Assembly: GCA_964496575.1 (NCBI GenBank)
Contig: CAZCAC010000121.1
Span: forward strand, 1 to 26,897
Direction: 5' to 3'
Length of the DNA: 26,897 bases
Source of the DNA: CAZCAC01 sp964496575
Lineage (GTDB): Bacteria > Planctomycetota > UBA1135 > GCA-002686595
Below, piece by piece: positions 8,540 through 14,065 of this stretch; position 1 is the first letter of the stretch; each line of letters begins with the position of its first letter. A model generated the notes under the pieces. The model was not told the DNA's origin and searched no databases. It worked only from the letters and a program-made list of their open reading frames with translations. Both the position numbers and the translations under genes were made by a program.

Positions 8540-9853
8540 TCAGAACGCGCTGTCCACCACGACGCGCGTCGACCCGCTGCCCAGCCAGCAGTCTCCGACC
8601 GCGTCCCGGAAGAAGGACTGGGTCCAGGTGCGGCGCGCCTCGCGCACTCCCGGCAGATCCGGAGTGGTGATCCAGAGGTCGAGAAAGCCCCCCGGGGTGA
8701 GCCGGCCCTGGTAGCGGAAGCGCTGCAGTCCGGGGTAGTGAAGCAGCATCACGCCCGACGCGGCGGGAAGGAGCTCGAAGCCGGAGAACGGTGCCTCGAG
8801 CAGGAAGACCAGGTCTCCGGGCTCGCCCTCGAAACGGTGGAGCACCAGTTCCTGCTCGCGCACCGGCGAATCCGTGGCGAGAGACCGTGCCGTGCCCGGC
8901 CAGGGGGTCAGCGTCGCGCCGTTCAGCAGCACCAGCGCCGAGCCCGGGGGCGGGTAGTTCCAGCCGCAGCCCTCCTGGCCGCCGGAGAGCTGCACGTCGA
9001 GCGTGTAGCCCCTCGTCGTCGCCCCCTCGAGCTTCAGCCCATCGCCGCCCTTCCCGGCGTTGTCGAGGCAGATGTCGCCGTCGCCACCATCCCCGCCCGC
9101 GAGCACGCTGCCCGCCACGTGGACGACCGACGGAACCGTCGAGTGCTCGGTCACGTACACGGCGTCACCCCCGTCTCCGCCCTGACCGAGATCCCAGTTG
9201 ATCGCGGAGGGACCGTCGCGGCCCTCGACCGTCGAGTCGTGAATCGCCAGCGAACAACCGGTGGCTAGGATCCCGTCGCCCCCGCGGTTCAGCTCCTCGC
9301 CGTCGAACCACACGTAGCCCCGCCCGCCGCGAATCGTGCAGCGCGTGAAGACGACGTCGAGCGCGATGTTGATCCGGACCGCTTCCCCGCCTGCGTACAG
9401 GTCGGGCGGGTTGCACCAGTCGCAGTAGATGCCGTCGGTCCCGATCAGCGTGCAGTTCTCCACTCGAACGGCCGCGCGAGTGACCGAGAGGCGCAGCGCG
9501 GGATCGACGTCCCCGTTGGCGTGCTTGAAGCCGTGCGACTCGAGGCCGGCCAGCAGCACCGGGTGGTATTCGAGCGTGTTCCGGACGGTGATCCCGCCGT
9601 CGACGATCACCGGGGAGCCGTCCCCGAGGACGGAGAGCTCCTTGTGGTCGATGGTGAAGGGGGCGTAGGTGCCCGGCTCGACCAGGATCACGTCGCCGTT
9701 CCCCGCGGCGTTCACCGCCGGCTGGATCTGGGTGTGATCCCCACCGCCGCCGAGGTCGACGACGATCACCTCGGCGGACAGGAGCTCGACTGGGATCGTG
9801 AAGAAGAGGGTGATCGCGATCAAGGAGCGGGCACGACGCGGTCGGGTCATCAT
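8540..9853 (-). CDS. Secreted right-handed parallel beta-helix protein
   Basis: This is a 437-aa exported protein. The frame stays open far upstream into the neighbouring gene, but the real start is the tandem ATG ATG at 9853/9850. It follows GGAGG and opens a signal peptide (MMTRPRRARSLIAITLFF, cleaved near LLSAE). The mature protein begins with a typical pectin-lyase-fold opening (HTQIQPAVNAAGNGDVILVEPGTY), as in proteins where IQ-x-A-V-x-x-A precedes a beta-helix. It continues with short strand-turn repeats and Gly/Asp-rich turns such as GQGGDGGDAVYV and GGDGGDGDICLDNAGKGGDG. The last ~100 residues (LDLWITTPDLPGVREARR, then FFRDAVGDCW) form a separate beta-rich tail similar in style to C-terminal modules of planctomycete surface proteins. 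No polysaccharide-lyase catalytic residues could be identified, so enzymatic activity is not claimed. It lies 56 nt downstream of the HAD gene. Confidence 0.8.
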   Translation of the reverse strand: MMTRPRRARSLIAITLFFTIPVELLSAEVIVVDLGGGGDHTQIQPAVNAAGNGDVILVEPGTYAPFTIDHKELSVLGDGSPVIVDGGITVRNTLEYHPVLLAGLESHGFKHANGDVDPALRLSVTRAAVRVENCTLIGTDGIYCDWCNPPDLYAGGEAVRINIALDVVFTRCTIRGGRGYVWFDGEELNRGGDGILATGCSLAIHDSTVEGRDGPSAINWDLGQGGDGGDAVYVTEHSTVPSVVHVAGSVLAGGDGGDGDICLDNAGKGGDGLKLEGATTRGYTLDVQLSGGQEGCGWNYPPPGSALVLLNGATLTPWPGTARSLATDSPVREQELVLHRFEGEPGDLVFLLEAPFSGFELLPAASGVMLLHYPGLQRFRYQGRLTPGGFLDLWITTPDLPGVREARRTWTQSFFRDAVGDCWLGSGSTRVVVDSAF

Positions 9854-9909
9854 CGGGGCCTCCACGCGGGAGCTACTGACTGGCGGGACTCGAGAGCGAG
9901 AGCTCGATT

Positions 9910-10689
9910 CTACCGCGCTTCGCCGGGACCGACGGGCAATGGCAGCAGTTCCGAGAAGTCGAGGATCGACTCGAATCCCTCCGCCGAGCGCTCGCTCTGG
10001 CCCGTATCGGGGCGGCGGACGGCCAGGAGCCAGCGGATGCCGCCCTCCCGCGCCGAGCGCAGCACGGAGGCGTTGTCGTCGACGAACAGGGTCCGATCCG
10101 GATCGAAGGGTTCGACCCGCTGCAGTGCCCTCCAGAAGGAGGGGTCCTCCTTGGGGACGCCGAGATCGTGGGCGCACACGACCGCGTCGAAGTGTGCGCC
10201 GAGGTCGGTGCGATCGAGCTTCAACGCGAGAGCGCGCTGGTGGGCGTTCGTGACCAGGACCCGCCGCTTGCCCGCGTCCTTCAGGCCGGAGAGGAACTCG
10301 ATCACGTGCGGGTGCACCGCGATCAGGTGGTCGACCTCCTCCTTCAGGAGGGCGATGTCCAGACAGAGCTCCCGGCTCCAGTGGTCGACGCAGTACCACT
10401 CGAGGGTTCCCTCGACGTCGCGGTAGCGCTGGAGGAGCTCCTCCTTGGCCTCGAAGAGCTCCAGGCCACGCGCCTCCGCGTAGCGTCGGGGGACGTGCTC
10501 CAGCCAGAAGTGGTTGTCGAAACGCAGGTCCAGGAGCGTGCCGTCCATGTCGAGCAGCACGCTGTCGATTTCGTCCCAGTCGATCATGGAGGACAGCTTG
10601 GGCCAATCCCCGGCCGTCGCGACGAGGTTCCCGGGGATTTTGCGAAGGGTCTTTCCTCGCCGCGCCACCACCTTGGCGAGACCCGACAT
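9910..10689 (-). CDS. yrfG: YrfG-like HAD-superfamily GMP/IMP nucleotidase
   Basis: The protein is a HAD-family phosphatase closely resembling E. coli YrfG, which hydrolyses purine nucleoside monophosphates such as GMP and IMP. All HAD motifs are present: motif I LLDMDGTLLDL (nucleophile and acid/base Asp), motif II VTNAH, motif III Lys in GVPKEDPSFW, and motif IV LFVDDN. Family-specific segments also match: RFDNHFWLEHVP, DVEGTLEWYCVDHWS and the ending VRRPDTGQSE. Start choice is uncertain. The ATG at 10689 has a good GAGGG Shine-Dalgarno 7 nt upstream but gives a 34-residue basic extension absent from YrfG. The ATG at 10587 (MIDWDEIDSVLL) matches the family length but lacks a Shine-Dalgarno sequence. 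The gene is divergent from the unknown secreted protein at 10723, leaving only 33 nt between them if the long start is right. Confidence 0.85.
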   Translation of the reverse strand: MSGLAKVVARRGKTLRKIPGNLVATAGDWPKLSSMIDWDEIDSVLLDMDGTLLDLRFDNHFWLEHVPRRYAEARGLELFEAKEELLQRYRDVEGTLEWYCVDHWSRELCLDIALLKEEVDHLIAVHPHVIEFLSGLKDAGKRRVLVTNAHQRALALKLDRTDLGAHFDAVVCAHDLGVPKEDPSFWRALQRVEPFDPDRTLFVDDNASVLRSAREGGIRWLLAVRRPDTGQSERSAEGFESILDFSELLPLPVGPGEAR

Positions 10690-10722
10690 CCGGCGTCCCT
10701 CGACCCTCGCCCCCTTTCAGCC

Positions 10723-11736
10723 ATGAACCAGAAGCTCCTGATCCCCTGCTCCGTGATCGCCGCCACCTTCCCCCTGACCGTCCCCACCACGGTCGAGCTC
10801 GCCCCCGAACCCGGGCTCGCCCTGGCCAAGACCTTCACCACCACCCTGGAGCTCGAATCGGGTGACCTCTCCTCGACGATGGGCGGAGCCGAGGTTCCCC
10901 CCGCGTACCTGCCCGACATCCTGGTGGTGATCGAGAACACCATCGAGGTGGAGGTCGAGGACACCTACCTCGCCGTCGAGGCGGGGGCGTCCGCGCGCCT
11001 CCGTCGCACCTTCGGCAAGCTCGACGGGCACGGCTTCTTCGAGATGGAGATGCAGGGAGCGCCGCCCGAGGCGGAGGAGTGGGAGCGGAGCGTCTCCGAG
11101 CTGGTCGACGAGACGGTCGAACTCGACTGGGATCTCGAGGGGGATTCCTGCACGACGAAGCTCGTCGACGCCGAGGAGACCGACGAGGTCGCCGAGCTCC
11201 TCTCCCGGCTCGACCCCGATCTCGACCTCCTCGCCTTCCTGCCGGAGGACGAGGTCGAGGTCGGCGATCGGTGGCGCGTCGAGGTCGAGGCGATCACCGC
11301 GCTCCTGCAGCCGGGAGGCAGGCTCGGTCTGGAGGATGAAGGGGAGCGCGATGGCGGGGTCTTCGAGGAGGTCTCGTGTGATGGCAAGATCAGCGCCCGC
11401 TTCACCGCCATCGAGGAGGAGCAGGGGGCGAAGCTGGCGGTGATCGAGATCGAGGGCACCTACGTTCGTGTCCAGCAGCGCCCGACCGACCTCGAGCACA
11501 TACCGGTGGTCGACGGCACGGCGACCGAGACGGCGACCACCACGCTGGAGCTGGAGGGACAGCTGCGCTGGAACCTGCGCGGCAAGCACGCCTCCTCGCT
11601 GGAGCTGGAGGGCGAGGTCGAGTACGTCTCCCACACCGTGCGCGACGAGGGGCAACCCGGCCCGACCTTCACCTCGACGCTGCCCTTCCACGGTACCCGG
11701 GTGATTCAGGTCGAGTTCCAGTCCGCCGGGGAATGA
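10723..11736 (+). CDS. Secreted acidic beta-rich protein of unknown function
   Basis: The product is a 337-aa protein with an N-terminal hydrophobic segment (MNQKLLIPCSVIAATFPLTV) that looks like a signal peptide. I do not recognise the family. The mature part is strongly acidic, with a cluster around ELLSRLDPDLDLLAFLPEDEVEVGDRW, and has many alternating beta-strand stretches. The string TTLELE occurs near both ends (TFTTTLELESGDL and TATTTLELEGQLRWNL), which may reflect two related beta-domains or a barrel-like fold. The EVEVGDRWRVEVE segment resembles strands in periplasmic beta-sandwich proteins but is not diagnostic. The ATG at 10723 was chosen because it opens the signal peptide; there is no clear Shine-Dalgarno sequence. 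The frame extends far upstream, antisense to the HAD gene, and that part is not real. It is transcribed divergently from the HAD gene. Confidence 0.75.
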   Translation: MNQKLLIPCSVIAATFPLTVPTTVELAPEPGLALAKTFTTTLELESGDLSSTMGGAEVPPAYLPDILVVIENTIEVEVEDTYLAVEAGASARLRRTFGKLDGHGFFEMEMQGAPPEAEEWERSVSELVDETVELDWDLEGDSCTTKLVDAEETDEVAELLSRLDPDLDLLAFLPEDEVEVGDRWRVEVEAITALLQPGGRLGLEDEGERDGGVFEEVSCDGKISARFTAIEEEQGAKLAVIEIEGTYVRVQQRPTDLEHIPVVDGTATETATTTLELEGQLRWNLRGKHASSLELEGEVEYVSHTVRDEGQPGPTFTSTLPFHGTRVIQVEFQSAGE

Positions 11737-11779
11737 GCCGGGGGGGCGTGGCGTTGCCCTGGACGGCGTGAACGCACCC

Positions 11780-11814
11780 CGCGAGGATCGAACGGAATCT
11801 CCGCGATACTCGCG
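11780..11814 (+). other. Imperfect hairpin in intergenic gap
   Basis: In the 183-nt gap between the acidic protein and the lipoprotein gene, CGCGAGGATCG and CGATACTCGCG form inverted arms of 11 nt with one mismatch around a 13-nt loop. There is no T-tract on either side. It could help end the upstream transcript or be part of the lipoprotein leader. The call is weak. Confidence 0.3.
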
Positions 11815-11919
11815 TGCCGGGAGCCCGTCCATTCCCCTGAGCGCCCGAATCCCCGCCGACGGGCGCGCAGAGGAGCTCCTGGCCCCTGCGCCCGGCCCTC
11901 CACCCCGAGCAGAGAAACC

Positions 11920-12300
11920 ATGAAGCTGCCCTCACGCCTGACCCTTCCCCTCGTCCTCCTCGCCCTCGTCCCGCTCTTCTCCTCCTGCCTGATCGGCTCC
12001 CACAGCCACGAGGAGAGGAGCGGCACCTTCATCGGCGATGCGACCTTCGCCCGCGTCGGTCCCGGCGACTCGATGGAGTTCGTGCGCGAGCTCTTCGGCC
12101 CCCCCGGGCAGGAGATCGATACCGGCACCGAAAACTCCGTCATCTGGAAGTGGAGCTACAAGAGCGAGACCCGCGGCGATGGCAAGCTCTTCCTGGTCTT
12201 CCACACGGAGAGCTCGAAGAGCACCGAGGGCACCGTCTTCGTCGAGTTCGAGAACGGCCTGGTGGTGAAGAGCTGGCGAGACGTGACCACCAGTGACTAG
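11920..12300 (+). CDS. BamE/SmpA-like small outer-membrane lipoprotein
   Basis: This is a 126-aa lipoprotein. The N-terminus is a basic start plus hydrophobic core ending in a lipobox (LFSSC, acylated Cys at residue 23), so it should be exported and lipid-anchored. The mature part (RVGPGDSMEFVRELFGPPGQEI, then IWKWSYKSE and KLFLVFHTES) follows the SmpA/OmlA (BamE-like) pattern, in which a G-x-x-x-x-x-V-x-x-x-x-G-P-P helix is followed by strands ending W-x-Y. It is only a BamE-like fold; membership of a BAM complex is not shown. Upstream, AGAGAA lies 3 nt before the ATG. The TAG stop coincides with the left tip of the palindromic element at 12299, raising the possibility that insertion of the element created the present stop. 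Confidence 0.75.
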   Translation: MKLPSRLTLPLVLLALVPLFSSCLIGSHSHEERSGTFIGDATFARVGPGDSMEFVRELFGPPGQEIDTGTENSVIWKWSYKSETRGDGKLFLVFHTESSKSTEGTVFVEFENGLVVKSWRDVTTSD

Positions 12301-12460
12301 TGTTCTGAACCAGAAGTTCCTCTGCACAGATCGTGCCCCTGGTGGTCCCTGGCAAGGCGCTCCGACGATCGCGTATCGGTGGATACGCTGAGGAGGTGCA
12401 ACGCAGCCAGGGGCCGCCAGGGGCGCGAGAAGTGTGAAGAGACTTCTGGGTCAGGACACT
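12299..12460 (+). repeat. 162-nt long imperfect palindrome (MITE-like element or structured RNA)
   Basis: The two ends are inverted copies. AGTGTTCTGAACCAGAAGT at 12299-12317 pairs with 12442-12460, giving 17 of 19 identical as inverted repeats. Pairing resumes in CTCTGCACA at 12320-12328 with 12433-12441 (8 of 9), and in GCCCCTGGTGGTCCCTGGC at 12335-12353 with 12406-12424 (17 of 19). The centre holds a perfect 7-bp stem, GCGTATC/GATACGC (12371-12377 with 12382-12388), closed by a GGTG loop. The whole segment therefore folds into one nested hairpin. In a plus-strand transcript three of the five arm mismatches (12304, 12343, 12346) become G-U wobbles. The element starts at the lipoprotein stop codon and ends 28 nt before the next gene. 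No transposase or clear target-site duplication is visible. Confidence 0.65.
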
Positions 12461-12488
12461 TGCCCAGGGGCTTGATCGGCGGCCCGCA

Positions 12489-12719
12489 TTGGCCCAAGCT
12501 CCGCGGGTGCCGTCCCTCGGACCCGACTGTCGCACCTGCCGCTTCCACTACATCACGTACGAGCAGGACTGGCCCTACGGCTGCAACGCCTTCGAGTTCA
12601 AGTCGAAGCACACGCCCTCCCGCGTCGTCGAGGAGAGCTCCGGGGAGGCCTGCCGTGCCTATCAGCCGCGGTCGATCCGGCCGAGTGACGGCGAGGATCG
12701 CGACAAGGAGGGGCGGTGA
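12489..12719 (+). CDS. Small four-cysteine (putative zinc-binding) protein
   Basis: The product is a 76-aa soluble protein. It has a CxxC pair (Cys14, Cys17 in CRTCRFHY), a third Cys in DWPYGCNAF and a fourth in SSGEACRAY. Such spacing could bind one metal ion, though this is an inference. The block from CRTCRF to ACRAY, with FEFKSKHTPS between, looks like a conserved small-protein family that I cannot name with confidence. The start is uncertain: TTG at 12489 (MAQAPRV) or GTG at 12504 (VPSLGPD); neither has a clear Shine-Dalgarno sequence, and the palindromic element ends 28 nt upstream. Its TGA overlaps the GTG start of the RNA methyltransferase gene (GTGA), which implies translational coupling and perhaps a shared role. 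Confidence 0.65.
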   Translation: MAQAPRVPSLGPDCRTCRFHYITYEQDWPYGCNAFEFKSKHTPSRVVEESSGEACRAYQPRSIRPSDGEDRDKEGR

Positions 12720-13525
12720 AAGGGCCGGAGCCCTGGCGCGGGCCGCTCGCCCGGCTGCGCCAGTGCCTCTCCGCCACGGGCCGCCGGCGCCACGGGTGCT
12801 TCACCCTCGAGGGTCTTCGCCTGGTCGAGCGCGCGCTGCGCGCCGACATCGGGCTCAGCCTGGTCGTCGCCGCCGAGCAGGTGGCGCGGACGGCTGACCC
12901 GCGGCAACGCGCGCTGCTCGAGGAAGTGCGCGGCCGCGCGGGAATCGAGCTCCACCTCGCCCCGGACGAGGAGATCGATCGCTTCACCGAAGGACGCGCC
13001 TACGGCCCGTTCCTCGGGCTGGCGCCGATCCGGAAGCCACCGCCGCTGCGCGACTGCCTCGCCGGCGAGCCTCCCTCGGTCGTCCTGGTGGCGCTGGACG
13101 TTCAGGACCCCGGCAACGTCGGGGCGCTCAGCCGAACGGCGTTGACCCTGGGGGCGAAGGCGCTCGTCGCCGTGGGCCTCTCCGACCCCCACCACCCCAA
13201 GGCGGTGCGCACCTCGATGGGCAGCGTCTTTCGGCTTCCCGTCCTCGGCTATCCCGAGGTGCCGCCGCTGCTCGAAGAGCTGCGGGCGCTGAACATCACC
13301 ACCGCCGGCGCGGTCTCCGGAGGCGGCGTTTCCCCCTCCGAGGTCGAGTCGAGCGGCCGGCTGGCCCTCTTCCTGGGCAGCGAAGCGTTCGGCCTCCCCG
13401 AGGAGATCGTGACGAGCCTCGATCACCGGGTGACGATCCCGATGGCCACCGAGGTGGACTCTCTCTCGGTCAACGCGGCGGCTGCGATCCTGCTCTACGA
13501 GCTGCTCGGCCGCCGCGCGCGCTGA
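12716..13525 (+). CDS. TrmH/SpoU-family RNA 2'-O-ribose methyltransferase
   Basis: This 269-aa protein should transfer a methyl group from SAM to a ribose 2'-OH in tRNA or rRNA. The three SPOUT motifs are present. Motif 1 is in DVQDPGNVGALSRTA, with the N-x-G-x-x-x-R Asn and catalytic Arg. Motif 2 is in LALFLGSEAFGLP. Motif 3 is in IPMATEVDSLSVNAAAAILLYEL. The N-terminal ~100 residues (RRHGCFTLEGLRLVERALRA) match the SpoU substrate-binding domain that precedes the knotted catalytic domain. It is closer to the rRNA methylase (RlmB/TsnR-like) branch than to TrmL by length, but the RNA target cannot be told. The start is a GTG at 12716 overlapping the preceding stop; GAGGGGCGG lies just upstream. 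The 3' end converges on the ferredoxin gene with an 11-nt gap. Confidence 0.9.
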   Translation: MKGPEPWRGPLARLRQCLSATGRRRHGCFTLEGLRLVERALRADIGLSLVVAAEQVARTADPRQRALLEEVRGRAGIELHLAPDEEIDRFTEGRAYGPFLGLAPIRKPPPLRDCLAGEPPSVVLVALDVQDPGNVGALSRTALTLGAKALVAVGLSDPHHPKAVRTSMGSVFRLPVLGYPEVPPLLEELRALNITTAGAVSGGGVSPSEVESSGRLALFLGSEAFGLPEEIVTSLDHRVTIPMATEVDSLSVNAAAAILLYELLGRRAR

Positions 13526-13536
13526 GCTCCCCCCCC

Positions 13537-13872
13537 TCACGCGGGCGGATTCTCGTTGCGGTGCTCCCGCTTGTCCTCTACGTCCTTCCAGTCGTCGGCG
13601 TCGGGCAACGGGTCCTTCTGCTCGGAGATCACCGGCCAGATCTTGGCCATCTCGGCGTTGTACTCGAGGTAGTCGGCCCACTTCTCGGGGAGGTCATCCT
13701 CGCTGAAGATCGCCTCGGTCGGGCACTCCGGAACGCACGCCGCGCAGTCGATACACTCGTCGGGGTCGATGACCAGGGTGTTCTCCCCTTCCATGAAGCA
13801 ATCGACGGGGCAGACGTCGACGCAGTCGGTGTATTTGCACTTGACGCACGGCTCGGCGACGATGTAGGTCAT
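13537..13872 (-). CDS. fdxA: Seven-iron ferredoxin FdxA
   Basis: This 111-aa cytoplasmic electron carrier closely resembles Azotobacter ferredoxin I. The first cluster region reads CVKCKYTDCVDVCPVDC (Cys9, 12, 17, 21, 25) and the second CIDCAACVPECP (Cys40, 43, 46, 50). This pattern gives one [3Fe-4S] and one [4Fe-4S] cluster in the family. The C-terminal part contains the family-typical KIWPVISEQKDPLPDADDW. The ATG at 13872 follows AGGAG with an 8-nt spacer. It is transcribed alone, convergent with the RNA methyltransferase gene and about 190 nt downstream of the GH127 gene, from which hairpins may insulate it. Partner enzymes are not visible in the window. Confidence 0.95.
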   Translation of the reverse strand: MTYIVAEPCVKCKYTDCVDVCPVDCFMEGENTLVIDPDECIDCAACVPECPTEAIFSEDDLPEKWADYLEYNAEMAKIWPVISEQKDPLPDADDWKDVEDKREHRNENPPA

Positions 13873-13965
13873 TCCTGTATCTCCTGTGGCTGGGAATCGA
13901 TCCCGTTGGGGGCGCGAGAGGGTAGATCCCCCTCCCTTCCGCGGCCAGCGAAAACCTCGCGGATC

Positions 13966-13983
13966 CGAGCCGTGGACGGCTCG
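13966..13983 (-). terminator. Possible terminator hairpin downstream of the GH127 gene
   Basis: CGAGCCGT and ACGGCTCG form a perfect 8-bp stem with a 2-nt loop. On the minus strand it is followed, after about 11 nt, by a short TTTT run (complement of 13951-13954). It lies in the 193-nt gap between the GH127 gene and fdxA, beside a perfect 14-nt palindrome GGACCCCGGGGTCC at 13990-14003. The tail is short and distant, so the terminator call is tentative. Confidence 0.35.
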
Positions 13984-14065
13984 CGGAGCGGACCCCGGGG
14001 TCCCCTGACCAGGAGTCGAGCGAACCCGATCGGATCGCGAGGGAAGCGCCTCGTGGTCCGTCGCC

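Noticed and set aside
9854..10606. Long N-terminal extension of the beta-helix frame
   Set aside because: It is antisense-free but overlaps the HAD gene in another frame, is Arg/Pro-rich, and the signal peptide with a Shine-Dalgarno sequence begins at 9853.
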